Shown piece after piece: positions 54,774 through 64,000 of a stretch of DNA of 64,000 bases. The position numbers and the translations under genes are program-made. Each line of letters opens with the position of its first letter. Positions within the stretch are counted from its first letter, which is position 1. The notes under the pieces were generated by a model that worked only from the letters and a program-made list of their open reading frames with translations, was not told where the DNA came from and did not search any database. Origin of the DNA: Mesorhizobium sp. M2A.F.Ca.ET.046.03.2.1 (GTDB lineage Bacteria; Pseudomonadota; Alphaproteobacteria; Rhizobiales; Rhizobiaceae); the NCBI RefSeq assembly GCF_003952425.1, contig NZ_CP034449.1:3038001-3102000 (forward strand). The letters are read 5' to 3'.

Positions 54774-54977
54774 ATTTTCCGCCAACTCGAACCCTGTTCT
54801 TGCCCGACCGGCGTGACCCCCCTCGGGGACCGCGGTCGCATAGCGTTCAACACTCAAAGCATATAGAACGGCAGGCGCAATCATTCAAATCAAAGGCAGC
54901 CATACCTATCTAAAGGCGCCAAGGCCAGCGGCGATTGTCCGCGAGCGCCCAAAAGAAGAAAGCGATCGGTCGAGACT

Positions 54978-55472
54978 TTGCGCATTTCCTTCATCCCGCT
55001 GTTCCTGCTCCTGCTGCCGCTGCTGGAGATCGCCGGCTTCGTGGTCGTCGGCCGCGAGATCGGCGCCTTGGCGACGGTCGGGCTGGTCATCCTGTCCAGC
55101 GTCGCCGGCAGCCTGCTGCTCAGGCACCAGGGTTTCGGCGTCATGACGCGGGTGCGGGCCGAGATGGATGCCGGGCATGATCCCAGCCGGCAGCTCGTCC
55201 ATGGCGCGATGATCGTGCTGGCGGCGATCCTTTTGATCATCCCTGGCTTCATCACCGATATCTTCGCCATTCTCCTGCTGCTGCCGCCGGTGCGCGACTT
55301 CGCCTGGCGCCTGCTCAAGAGCCGCATCGTCATGGCGACCAGCTTCTCGAGCGGCTTTTCGGCGCGCCGGCGCGAGACCGTCATCGATCTGGACGACAGC
55401 GACTATTCGCGCGACGATTATCCGAACCGTCCGGACCACAATTCGCCGTGGCGGCGGCTGAAAAACGATTAG
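54978..55472 (+). CDS. FxsA-family membrane protein
   Basis: The 164-residue protein most likely starts at TTG 54978, giving MRISFIPLFLLLLPLLEIAG; no suitable ATG is close. IGALATVGLVILSSVAGSLL, MIVLAAILLIIPGFITDIFA and LLLLPPVRDFAWRLLKSR are hallmarks of FxsA, with three membrane helices and a charged tail (DLDDSDYSRDDYPNRPDHN). In E. coli FxsA relieves phage T7 exclusion; its normal role is unknown. Confidence 0.9.
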   Translation: MRISFIPLFLLLLPLLEIAGFVVVGREIGALATVGLVILSSVAGSLLLRHQGFGVMTRVRAEMDAGHDPSRQLVHGAMIVLAAILLIIPGFITDIFAILLLLPPVRDFAWRLLKSRIVMATSFSSGFSARRRETVIDLDDSDYSRDDYPNRPDHNSPWRRLKND

Positions 55473-55590
55473 TCCCAGGGCCTTTGCCCGATAAAGCGGC
55501 AAAACTTGTTTTGTCCGGCGGGCCATGGTAGCGAACCCGCGATTTCAATCCGGTCAGCAATGCTGCCCAGGCAGAAGGACTTAAAGGCTC

Positions 55591-56091
55591 ATGGCCAGCA
55601 ACGATGACGCGGCGACCGGCGCCGCCAACGGCAACGGCACCCAGAACCAGCCCTCGCTCAATGTGCTTGCCCAGTATGTGAAGGATCTTTCCTTCGAAAG
55701 CCCCGGCGCGCCGAACTCGCTGCGCGGCCGCGACAAGGCCCCAGGCATCGCCATCAACGTCAACGTCAACGCCAATCCGCTTTCGGACAAGCAGTTCGAC
55801 GTCAACCTGACCTTGAACGCCAAGGCCTCCTTCGACCAGGAAGTGCTGTTCAATGTCGAGCTGGTCTATGGCGGCGTCTTCGCCATCTCGGGCTTCCCGC
55901 AGGAGCACATGCTGCCGATCCTGTTCATCGAATGCCCGCGGCTCCTGTTCCCCTTCGCCCGCCAGATCATCTCCGACGCCACCCGCAATGGCGGCTTTCC
56001 GCCGCTGATGCTCGACCCGATCGATTTCGCCCAGATGTTCCAGCAGCGCATCGCCGAGGACCAGGCCGCTAGCAAGGTCCAGGTGAGCTGA
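55591..56091 (+). CDS. secB: protein-export chaperone SecB
   Basis: The 166-residue tetrameric chaperone keeps preproteins unfolded for Sec[81 protein letters not shown] and [20 protein letters not shown] are diagnostic. ATG 55591 follows GAAGGACTTAAAGGCTC. A strong terminator follows at 56116. Confidence 0.97.
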   Translation: MASNDDAATGAANGNGTQNQPSLNVLAQYVKDLSFESPGAPNSLRGRDKAPGIAINVNVNANPLSDKQFDVNLTLNAKASFDQEVLFNVELVYGGVFAISGFPQEHMLPILFIECPRLLFPFARQIISDATRNGGFPPLMLDPIDFAQMFQQRIAEDQAASKVQVS

Positions 56092-56115
56092 GAAGATTCG
56101 CTTTGGCGATTGAAG

Positions 56116-56141
56116 AGCCCGGCTTCGTGCCGGGCTTTTTT
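56116..56141 (+). terminator. Rho-independent terminator of secB
   Basis: AGCCCGGC pairs with GCCGGGCT around TTCGT, followed by TTTTT. It is an 8-bp GC-rich stem 24 bp after the secB stop. Confidence 0.9.
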
Positions 56142-56180
56142 GTTGGAGATGCCGGAGATTGGCGAAAACCTCCGGACGGT

Positions 56181-56340
56181 CGTCATTCTAGGGCGGAGCA
56201 AGGAGCGAAGCGACGCGCGCAGACCCTAGAATCCATGCCGTGACGCTAAGGCGTTGCCACGGTTATAGAATTCTGCACCGTTGCACCCTACGGCGGCGGT
56301 CACGGCATGGATACTCGGGTCAAGCCCGAGTATGACCACG
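56181..56340. repeat. family B repeat, hybrid arms
   Basis: CGTCATTCTAGGGCGGAGCA starts the long-type left arm. The right arm ends with the short type ATACTCGGGTCAAGCCCGAG plus TATGACCACG. The core GAATTC is at 56268-56273. It lies between the convergent secB and dnaQ genes. Confidence 0.8.
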
Positions 56341-56389
56341 TCACGGAGGGATTCGGCCAATCGCGCGGATCAGCGCCACAAGCGCCCGC

Positions 56390-57094
56390 TCAGCCCACCG
56401 CCACTTTCAGCCACAGCGCCTTTTCGCCGAGCGTCGAAACCAGCCCGGCATGCGCGGCGCGGTCCGCTTCGTTCAAGCGCGGCGGCAGGGCAATGGGCCG
56501 CGCGCCGATGGAGATGTCGATATCGGCCACCTCGCCGGCGCCGTTCATCTGCATAGACACGGTTTCCAGCACCAGCGCCGCCTGCTTGCCGCCGATGAGC
56601 TCGATATAGACCTCGGCCAGCAATTCGGAGTCGAGCAGCGCGCCGTGCTTGGTGCGGCGCGTGTTGTCGATGCCGTAGCGGCGGCAGAGCGCATCGAGCG
56701 AGTTCGGGCCCATCGGATGCTTGCGGCGCGCCAAAGCGAGGGTGTCGATGATGCGGCCGGGATCGATGGCCGGATGGTCGAGCCGGCTGTATTCGAGGTT
56801 GAGGAAGCCGAGGTCGAAGGTGGCGTTGTGGGCGATCAGCTTGGCGCCGTCGGTGAAGGCCAGCCACTCATCGACGATTTCGGCGAAGGTCGGCTTGCCG
56901 ACCAGGTCAGCGGCGCTGATGCCGTGCACGGCCTGGGCCTCGGCGTGGATGGCGCGGCCCTGCGGGTTGATGAATTTGTGGAAGGTGCGGCCGGTCGGGA
57001 AACGGTTGACCAGCTCGACGCCGCCGAGCTCGATGATGCGGTCTTCGCGCAAATCGAGGCCGGTGGTTTCCGTATCGAAGATGATCTCACGCAT
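56390..57094 (-). CDS. dnaQ: DNA polymerase III subunit epsilon
   Basis: The 234-residue proofreading exonuclease begins MREIIFDTETTGLDLREDRI with the ExoI DxE motif at residues 7-9. ExoII is LIAHNATFDLGFLNLEYSRL, and the ExoIII region includes KHGALLDSELLAEVYIELIG (H...D). GGVELVNRFPTGRTFHKFIN is also typical. The C-terminal residues would bind the alpha subunit. It follows coaE on the same strand after 75 bp. Confidence 0.96.
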   Translation of the reverse strand: MREIIFDTETTGLDLREDRIIELGGVELVNRFPTGRTFHKFINPQGRAIHAEAQAVHGISAADLVGKPTFAEIVDEWLAFTDGAKLIAHNATFDLGFLNLEYSRLDHPAIDPGRIIDTLALARRKHPMGPNSLDALCRRYGIDNTRRTKHGALLDSELLAEVYIELIGGKQAALVLETVSMQMNGAGEVADIDISIGARPIALPPRLNEADRAAHAGLVSTLGEKALWLKVAVG

Positions 57095-57169
57095 TTCGAA
57101 TCAATCCGCTCCAAGGAGCAGAATCACAAACCAGAACAAAATGGCAATGGGGACTGCCGTCAGCGGACG

Positions 57170-57775
57170 TCAGGAACCATCCCGGCCGGACTTATCCCCC
57201 GTCAATTCGCCGATGACGGCGTCAACCGCCCTCCGCGCCGCCTCGAAGCCATTTCCGGTGTCGATGATGAAGTCGGCCTGGCGGCGTTTCTCGGCATCGG
57301 GCACCTGCTTGGCGAGGATCGACAAAAACTTCTCCTCGCTCATGCCAGGCCTCGCCAGCACGCGTTCACGCTGGATCTCGGGCGAAGCGGTGACGACCAC
57401 GACCTTGTCGATGCGGTTGCGGCCGCCGGTCTCGAACAGAAGCGGGATGTCGAGCACGGCGAGCGGCGCGCCGGCGGCGCGATGCCTCGCCAGAAACGCA
57501 TCGGCATCGGCGCGCACCAGCGGGTGGATGATCGACTCGAGCTTCTTCAGCGTGGCGGGATCGCCGAGCACTTGGCTCGCCAGCTTCACGCGGTCGACCA
57601 CGCCTGCCTCGGTCGTGCCCGGGAAGGCCGCCTCGACCAAAGGCGCTGCCTTGCCGGCATAGAGGCGATGCACCGTCTCGTCCGAATCATGCACTGGCAC
57701 GCCGGCCGCGGCGAACATCTTCGCCGTCGCTGACTTGCCCATGCCGATCGATCCGGTGAGGCCGAGCACGATCAT
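57170..57775 (-). CDS. coaE: dephospho-CoA kinase
   Basis: The 201-residue enzyme completes CoA synthesis. [20 protein letters not shown] contains the P-loop, [16 protein letters not shown] the substrate Asp, and [20 protein letters not shown] and [20 protein letters not shown] the lid and CoA-binding parts. ATG 57775 overlaps the aroE stop by one base, so the two are co-translated. Confidence 0.96.
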   Translation of the reverse strand: MIVLGLTGSIGMGKSATAKMFAAAGVPVHDSDETVHRLYAGKAAPLVEAAFPGTTEAGVVDRVKLASQVLGDPATLKKLESIIHPLVRADADAFLARHRAAGAPLAVLDIPLLFETGGRNRIDKVVVVTASPEIQRERVLARPGMSEEKFLSILAKQVPDAEKRRQADFIIDTGNGFEAARRAVDAVIGELTGDKSGRDGS

Positions 57776-58602
57776 CAATGGCCCTCGATGTCGGCGACGA
57801 TCATGCGCCGCAATTCGGGCGTAACTTCGGGTTTGCGGCCGAACCAGCGTTCGAAGCCGGGCACTGCCTGGTGCAGCAGCATGCCGAGCCCGTCGACCGT
57901 CTTCAACCGCCGCGCCCTGGCGGCGGCAAGCAAAGGCGTTTCCAACGGCACATAGACGATGTCGGTGACGATGGCGTGGTCCGGCAAGCCGGCCGGATCG
58001 GCGGCGAGGGTTTCGTTGCCATGCATGCCGAGCGCCGTGGTGTTGACGAGCAGGCCGGCATCGGCAAGCAACTCGCCGACTGCCCCATGCGCCGAGACGC
58101 CAGGGCCAAATTGGCGGCTGAGTTCCTCGGCTCTCGCCAGCGTCCGATTGACGATGCGGATGTCCTTGATGCCACGCTCTTTCAGCGCGTGGATGACGGC
58201 GCGGGAGGCGCCGCCGGCGCCCAGTACCACGGCCGGCCCATTGACTGCCCATCCAGGCGCATACTGGTCAAGATTGGCGGCAAAGCCGTAGCCGTCCGTA
58301 TTGCCGCCCCAGAGAACGTCGTCCTCGAACCACAGCGTGTTGACCGCGCCGATTTCATCGGCCGCACGGTCGCGGCGCGCGACGCCGGCGAAGGCGGCTT
58401 CCTTGTGCGGAATGGTGACATTGCCGCCGCGGTAGCTGTTCTCGCCGAGAGATTTGAGGAAATCGGTGAAATCCGCCGGCGCGACGTCGATCGCCTGGTA
58501 GCTGCCGTCGATGCCGTATTTATTGAGCCAATAGCCGTGGATCTTCGGCGAGCGCGAATGGGCGATCGGATGTCCGGTAACGAAGGCCTTTTTCTCAGCC
58601 AT
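57775..58602 (-). CDS. aroE: shikimate dehydrogenase (NADP+)
   Basis: The 275-residue enzyme of aromatic amino acid synthesis shows [20 protein letters not shown] (shikimate-binding serines), [18 protein letters not shown] (catalytic Lys), the NADP site [20 protein letters not shown] with [15 protein letters not shown], and [16 protein letters not shown] at the end. The start overlaps maf by eight bases; GGGAGCCATCG inside maf is its ribosome binding site. Confidence 0.96.
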   Translation of the reverse strand: MAEKKAFVTGHPIAHSRSPKIHGYWLNKYGIDGSYQAIDVAPADFTDFLKSLGENSYRGGNVTIPHKEAAFAGVARRDRAADEIGAVNTLWFEDDVLWGGNTDGYGFAANLDQYAPGWAVNGPAVVLGAGGASRAVIHALKERGIKDIRIVNRTLARAEELSRQFGPGVSAHGAVGELLADAGLLVNTTALGMHGNETLAADPAGLPDHAIVTDIVYVPLETPLLAAARARRLKTVDGLGMLLHQAVPGFERWFGRKPEVTPELRRMIVADIEGH

Positions 58603-59194
58603 CGATGGCTCCCAGCGCGCGCAGCTCCTTCAGGACCGGCAGCAACGGCAGGCCGACGATGGTGAAATAGTCACCCTCGATCTTCTCGAACAGCTGGATG
58701 CCTTCGCCCTCCACCTGATAGGCGCCGACGCTCCCCAGGGCCTTGGCGCCGACGCGCGCCAGATGCCGGCCGATGAAGGCGGGGTCGAGCTTGCGCATGG
58801 TGAGGTTGGCAATGCCGACATGACGCCACAGCACTTCGCCGTCGCGGCAAAGCACGGCCGCGCTGTTCAGCTGATGCGTCTTGCCCGAGAGCGCGAGCAG
58901 GTGGCGGCGAGCGCCTTCCATGTCGGCCGGCTTGTGAAAGACCTCGTCGCCCAGCGACAGCGTCTGGTCACAGCCGAGCACCAGGGAGCCGGGCCTCCGC
59001 TCACTGACCTCAGTCGCCTTGGCCTCGGCCAGGATCGAGGCGACGTCTTCCGGCGAGACGCCGCTGTCTTTCAGCGGAGCCTCGAGGGCGCGCTCGTCGA
59101 CATTTGCCGGCACCGCCTCGATGTCGAGGCCGGCATTGACGAGCATGGTCTTTCGGAACGGGCTGCCGGAGGCGAGGATGATCTTTTCGGACAT
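58595..59194 (-). CDS. Maf-family nucleotide pyrophosphatase
   Basis: The 199-residue protein begins [20 protein letters not shown], with the SGSPFR phosphate motif. [20 protein letters not shown] supplies the base Asp, and [20 protein letters not shown] and [16 protein letters not shown] close the fold. Maf proteins hydrolyse dTTP/UTP or modified nucleotides; the subfamily is not certain here. It is the first gene of a maf-aroE-coaE-dnaQ run conserved near the origin in rhizobia. Confidence 0.94.
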   Translation of the reverse strand: MSEKIILASGSPFRKTMLVNAGLDIEAVPANVDERALEAPLKDSGVSPEDVASILAEAKATEVSERRPGSLVLGCDQTLSLGDEVFHKPADMEGARRHLLALSGKTHQLNSAAVLCRDGEVLWRHVGIANLTMRKLDPAFIGRHLARVGAKALGSVGAYQVEGEGIQLFEKIEGDYFTIVGLPLLPVLKELRALGAIDG

Positions 59195-59277
59195 GCACTA
59201 GTTCCCTGACGCTGTTGACCCATCGTTTGTCCGGCGGTCCAGCACAAACTTTGGAGAATGGCCAAGGCCCTACGAAC

Positions 59278-59465
59278 TTCGTCATCCTAGGGCGAAGCAG
59301 GAGCGAAGCTCCGTTGCGAAGACCCTAAGATCCATGCCGTAACCTCAGCCGAGGGGCGCAGCGGAGCAGAATTCTACACCGTTGCAATACTTCGACGTCA
59401 TGGCATGGATCCTAGGGTCTACGCCGCGTCGCTGCGCTCCTTGCTCCGCCCTAGGATGACGAAGC
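59278..59465. repeat. family B long palindromic repeat
   Basis: TTCGTCATCCTAGGGCGAAG and CTCCGCCCTAGGATGACGAA are the ends, ATCCATGCCGTAAC / GTCATGGCATGGAT lie inside and the core GAATTC is at 59369-59374. It fills most of the gap 59195-59489 between maf and the PPDK regulator. Confidence 0.82.
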
Positions 59466-59489
59466 AGCCGGCGTCTCGGCCAATCTCCG

Positions 59490-60311
59490 TTACCGCGTCT
59501 TGCCCCGCAGGGCAACGATTGCCGCCGCCGTTTCCTCGATGGAGCGGCGGCTGACATCGATCATCGGCCAGCCATGCTTCGTGCAGAGCTGACGCGCATA
59601 CGCGAGCTCCTCGTTGATGGCGGCGCGATCGACATAGTCGGTCGGCACGAAGGCGGCGCTGTTGCCGAGGATGCGGTTCTGCCTCACATGCGAGATACGC
59701 TCGGCCGTCGCGATCAGCCCGACGATCAGCGGCGTCTTGGCGGAGATCAGGCTCTCGGGCAGCGGCACGCCGAGCACGATCGGGATGTTGGCTGTCTTGA
59801 TGCCGCGATTGGCGAGATAGATCGAGGTCGGCGTCTTCGAGGTGCGCGAGATGCCGATCAGCACGATATCGGCATCGTCCATATTGGCCGGCAGCTGGCC
59901 GTCATCATGCTCCATGGTGAAGTTCAACGCGTCGATGCGGCGAAAATATTCGGCGTCGAGCACGTGCTGGGCGCCGACGCGGCGACCGGCCGGCGTGCCG
60001 AGATAGGATTGGAAGACGGCGAGCACCGGCTCCAGCACCGAGACGCAAGGCAGGCCCATGGCCGCGCAGCGCTCGTCGATCGAGCGCGCGAGCTTCTGAT
60101 CGACCACGGTGTAGAGGATGATGCCGGGCTCCTCCTCGATGTCATCGAAGACCTTGGCGACCTGCTTCTCGGTTCGGATCAGCGGATAGATATGTTCGAT
60201 GGCGCGCGCGTCCTTGTACTGCGCGGACGCAGCGCGGCCAGCGGCCAGCAGCGTCTCGCCGGTGGCGTCGGAGATCAGGTGCAGATGGAAGAAGCTCTGA
60301 GGTTTGTTCAC
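59490..60311 (-). CDS. PPDK/PEP synthase regulatory kinase-pyrophosphorylase (DUF299)
   Basis: The best start is GTG 60311, which gives 273 residues beginning [20 protein letters not shown] (first residue read as Met). The P-loop [40 protein letters not shown] and [20 protein letters not shown] are diagnostic. It switches pyruvate phosphate dikinase on and off by reversible phosphorylation. The frame is open for 45 codons upstream, but that region holds DnaA-box-like sites and lacks homology. Confidence 0.94.
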   Translation of the reverse strand: MNKPQSFFHLHLISDATGETLLAAGRAASAQYKDARAIEHIYPLIRTEKQVAKVFDDIEEEPGIILYTVVDQKLARSIDERCAAMGLPCVSVLEPVLAVFQSYLGTPAGRRVGAQHVLDAEYFRRIDALNFTMEHDDGQLPANMDDADIVLIGISRTSKTPTSIYLANRGIKTANIPIVLGVPLPESLISAKTPLIVGLIATAERISHVRQNRILGNSAAFVPTDYVDRAAINEELAYARQLCTKHGWPMIDVSRRSIEETAAAIVALRGKTR

Positions 60312-60698
60312 AAGGGATGGGTCCAGGCTGTGGGCAATTGTGGACAAGGCCGGATGTGCGGGCCTTGGGTAGGGAAGCGACTGTATCAGATGGCCGCTTG
60401 TCCACAATTCGACCAGCTGTAGGCTTTGTCGCGGCGCTGGGGACAAAACTGGGGATCAACTTTTCCGGGCCGATTTCATCCACAACCCGAACATCGGAGC
60501 GGACCGGCCAAGCGTTTGACTCGAAAGCCTGAATCGTCCTTGTCCCCAGATCCCTCCAGTTTGCGAAAACAAGTACGCGACAATATGCTGACTGGCCTTT
60601 TCGAGCCGCAGGCTGGACAGGTCGCAATCATCACAACCAACAGACTCTTAGAATCAGAAGACTCTTTTAAAATAGATATTTGATTTAAGAGACCGCGC
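60312..60698. other. probable chromosomal replication origin (oriC)
   Basis: The non-coding region between the PPDK regulator gene and hemE carries several DnaA-box-like 9-mers: TGTGGACAA (60339-60347), TTGTCCACA (60398-60406), TCATCCACA (60476-60484), with weaker TGGGGACAA (60438-60446), TTGTCCCCA (60540-60548) and TGTGGGCAA (60329-60337). GANTC sites for CcrM cluster at 60518, 60531, 60643, 60651 and 60660. An AT-rich tract at 60641-60690 could be the unwinding element. In Caulobacter and Sinorhizobium the origin lies beside hemE, so position and content agree. Confidence 0.8.
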
Positions 60699-60735
60699 AT
60701 GACCCCGAACCGGAGGTTCGGAAAGGATCATGCGC
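60696..60735. repeat. palindrome at the hemE side of the origin (family C-like)
   Basis: GCGCATGA (60696-60703) and TCATGCGC (60728-60735) are exact inverted ends, and CCGAACCGGAGGTTCGG forms an inner hairpin. It includes an in-frame ATG for hemE (60699) that is unlikely to be used. Confidence 0.65.
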
Positions 60736-60806
60736 TAGATGAAAGTGCTACAGGGTCCTTTGCGCGTCTTAGGACGCGCGGCGCTGTAGAGAGAGGCGGG
60801 CGCTGG

Positions 60807-61835
60807 ATGGCTGGGAAACGGATCGTGCTCGACGTCCTCAAGGGCGAGACGGTTTCACCGCCGCCGCTCTGGATGATGCGCCAGGCAGGCCGCTATCTTC
60901 CGGAGTATCGCAAGACCAGGAAACGGGCCGGATCCTTCCTCGATCTCTGCTATGATCCGGACCTTGCCGTCGAGGTGACGCTGCAGCCGATCGAACGCTT
61001 CGGCTTCGACGCCTCGATCCTGTTCTCCGACATTCTCGTTGTGCCCAACGCCTTGGGAAGGGATGTTCGTTTCGAGGAAGGCCGCGGGCCGGTCCTGAAG
61101 CCGATCTCGGCGGCCGAGATTGCGGCGCTGAACGGCGATGTGTTTCACGTGAATCTTGAGCCGGTCTACGAGACCGTGCGCCGGCTGCGCGCGAAATTGC
61201 CCAACGAGACGACGCTGCTCGGCTTCTGCGGCGCGCCATGGACGGTGGCGACCTATATGATCGCCGGGCATGGGACGCCCGACCAGGGCCCGGCGCGGCT
61301 GTTCGCCTATCGCGAGCCCGAGGCCTTCGCGAGGCTCTTGAAGACACTGGCCGATCATTCGGCTGCCTATCTCATCCGCCAGATCGAAGCCGGCGCCGAT
61401 GCGGTGCAGATTTTCGATTCCTGGTCGGGCGTGCTGGACGAGCCCTCCTTCGAGGCTTTCTGCGTCGAGCCGGTGGCCGAGATCGTGCGGCAGGTGGAGG
61501 CGGTTCATCCCGACGTGCCGGTGATCGGTTTTCCGAAGGGCGCCGGCGAACGCTATCGCGACTACAGGAAGAAGACCGGCATTGCCGGTCTCGGCCTCGA
61601 CTGGACCGTGCCTTTGTCCATGGCGAAGGAGCTGCAGCGCGAAGGCGCGGTGCAGGGCAATCTCGATCCGCTGCGGCTGGTCGCCGGCGGCAAGGCGCTG
61701 GCCGATGGCGTCGAGTCGATCCTGAGGACACTGGGCGGCGGGCCGCTGATCTTCAATCTCGGCCATGGCATCACGCCGGAAACGCCGGTCGCCCATGTCG
61801 AAGCGATGGTGAAAATGGTGAGGAGCCACCGATGA
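60807..61835 (+). CDS. hemE: uroporphyrinogen decarboxylase
   Basis: The 342-residue heme-synthesis enzyme starts at ATG 60807 ([20 protein letters not shown]) behind [34 protein letters not shown] is the family signature, and [40 protein letters not shown] and [19 protein letters not shown] are conserved. An upstream ATG at 60699 would add 36 unconserved residues and lies inside a palindrome. The stop overlaps hemJ (ATGA). Confidence 0.96.
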   Translation: MAGKRIVLDVLKGETVSPPPLWMMRQAGRYLPEYRKTRKRAGSFLDLCYDPDLAVEVTLQPIERFGFDASILFSDILVVPNALGRDVRFEEGRGPVLKPISAAEIAALNGDVFHVNLEPVYETVRRLRAKLPNETTLLGFCGAPWTVATYMIAGHGTPDQGPARLFAYREPEAFARLLKTLADHSAAYLIRQIEAGADAVQIFDSWSGVLDEPSFEAFCVEPVAEIVRQVEAVHPDVPVIGFPKGAGERYRDYRKKTGIAGLGLDWTVPLSMAKELQREGAVQGNLDPLRLVAGGKALADGVESILRTLGGGPLIFNLGHGITPETPVAHVEAMVKMVRSHR

Positions 61836-62368
61836 GCAATGTGAGCAACGAGAACACCACCGGCCAGGCGATGAAGCGCATGGTGATCGGCATTGTCGTT
61901 CTCGTGGCGGCGACGGCCCTTCTCTATTTGGTGGCTGGCGACGGCTTCTATCTCTGGGCGAAGGCCATTCATGTGATCGCGGTGATCGCCTGGATGGCGG
62001 GCATGCTCTATCTGCCGCGGCTGTTCGTCTATCATGTCGATGCCGAAAAAGGCTCGGTGCAGTCCGAGACCTTCAAGGTGATGGAGCGCCGTCTGCTCAG
62101 GGGGATCATCAATCCGGCGATGATCGTGACCTGGGTGTTCGGCCTTTGGCTGGCCTGGAAAGGCTTCGGCTTCCAGGGCGGCTGGCTGCACACCAAGATC
62201 GCGCTGGTGCTCATCCTGTCGGGTCTGCATGGCTATCTCGCCGGCGCGGTCAGGAAATTCGCCGAGGACAAGAACGAAAAGCCGGCCAGGCACTGGCGGA
62301 TCGTCAACGAGATCCCCACATTGCTGATGATCGTCATCGTCATCCTGGTCGTCGTGAAGCCGTTCTAG
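61832..62368 (+). CDS. hemJ: protoporphyrinogen IX oxidase HemJ
   Basis: The 178-residue membrane enzyme has four to five helices. [20 protein letters not shown] contains the conserved His of Hem[21 protein letters not shown] follows, and [20 protein letters not shown] carries the lysine and a second His. It converts protoporphyrinogen IX to protoporphyrin IX in bacteria lacking HemG/HemY. It is coupled to hemE by a four-base overlap. Confidence 0.95.
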   Translation: MSNVSNENTTGQAMKRMVIGIVVLVAATALLYLVAGDGFYLWAKAIHVIAVIAWMAGMLYLPRLFVYHVDAEKGSVQSETFKVMERRLLRGIINPAMIVTWVFGLWLAWKGFGFQGGWLHTKIALVLILSGLHGYLAGAVRKFAEDKNEKPARHWRIVNEIPTLLMIVIVILVVVKPF

Positions 62369-62547
62369 GCTCCCCCCAAAACCAGAAGAAGCCCAGCAAA
62401 AGGCGGCTTGCTCTTTCGGGCGACCGACGATAAAAGACGGGTCTTCCTTCCCGTCATGCGCCGCCCCCTTTACTCGCTTTCGGCCGCGCCCGGCATTTGT
62501 CGTATTCAGCCGATTTTTCTCCCCAAAGCCTACCCAGAGTCTATCTA

Positions 62548-63813
<1,266 letters not shown>

Positions 63814-63815
63814 TT

Positions 63816-63831
63816 GGGGACTGCGGTCCCC
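63816..63831 (+). terminator. weak hairpin after rho
   Basis: GGGGAC pairs with GTCCCC around TGCG, three bases after the rho stop, with no T-run. It merges into the following repeat and may act only as an mRNA end structure. Confidence 0.3.
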
Positions 63832-63985
63832 CTTCTCCCCTTGTGGGAGAGGTGGCCGCGAAGCGGCCGGATGAGGGGTGCTCCAGCTTGACGCAGCCGC
63901 TTATCCAGTCGGAATCCGCCAGCGTCTCACTCAGCTGGAACACCCCTCATCTGTCTCGGCGCTGCGCGCCGATCCACCGCCCGGC
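63828..63985. repeat. family A palindromic repeat at window end
   Basis: CCCCCTTCTCCCCTTGTGGG and GGCCGCGAAGCGGCCGGATG with AGGGGTG are followed by an inner GTGCTCCAGCTTGACGC / CTCAGCTGGAACACC pair, and then GTCTCGGCGCTGCGCGCCGA, which also occurs in the copy at 31468-31630. The right side runs to the window edge. Confidence 0.7.
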
Positions 63986-64000
63986 CCTTCGCAGGCTCAG

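Noticed and set aside
60699..60806. N-terminal extension of hemE from ATG 60699
   Set aside because: It lies inside a palindrome beside the origin, has no ribosome binding site and lacks homology to HemE.

Overview
The window looks like a chromosomal segment of a Mesorhizobium-type alphaproteobacterium (Hyphomicrobiales). The evidence is the high GC content, the gene order maf-aroE-coaE-dnaQ / PPDK regulator / hemE-hemJ-rho, the EcfG-type general stress promoter, the GANTC sites beside hemE, and the many dispersed palindromic intergenic repeats typical of rhizobia. It is mostly housekeeping DNA. I see no prophage, insertion sequence or CRISPR array.

Layout. 0-12 kb: a ferritin-like DUF892 stress gene behind an EcfG promoter, a DCC thiol-disulfide protein, a TAXI-TRAP transporter set (DUF1850, fused permease, periplasmic receptor), an ECF sigma factor paired with a YCII/DGPF protein, cysK, a LysE exporter and a PQQ-type sugar dehydrogenase. 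12-28 kb: hrcA diverging from rph, then a collinear run (VOC protein, rdgB, hemW, a phosphatase-like protein, rsmI, yraN, queG, an epimerase-like protein, mepA, glk, an MsbA-like exporter, dapB, gpmA) and tRNA-Leu(CAG). 28-34 kb: a cNMP-domain/thioredoxin-reductase-like flavoprotein with a UBP zinc finger protein, then a racemase and D-amino acid dehydrogenase pair next to a GntR regulator. 35-48 kb: a sulfur region with cystathionine beta-synthase and gamma-lyase (reverse transsulfuration), a flavoprotein, a tauABC-type transporter and an ssuADCB operon for sulfonate sulfur. 48-64 kb: phaZ, cell-wall genes (RlpA-like, mltA), Tim44-like, fxsA, secB, dnaQ-coaE-aroE-maf, the PPDK regulator, a probable chromosomal origin at about 60.3-60.7 kb, then hemE-hemJ-rho.

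At least three families of dispersed inverted repeats fill most gaps. Family A is about 150 bp with CTTCTCCCC / GGCCGCGAAGCGGCCGGATGAGGGG-type arms. Family B is 140-190 bp, a long inverted repeat around a GAATTC core, with about eleven copies plus a half copy. Family C is 40-50 bp with GACCATGATCC / GGATCATGGTC-type ends. The most unusual feature is one family B element split exactly at its GAATTC core by a 326-bp segment that encodes a small GIY-YIG nuclease. This suggests that the nuclease and the palindrome form a mobile or homing pair.
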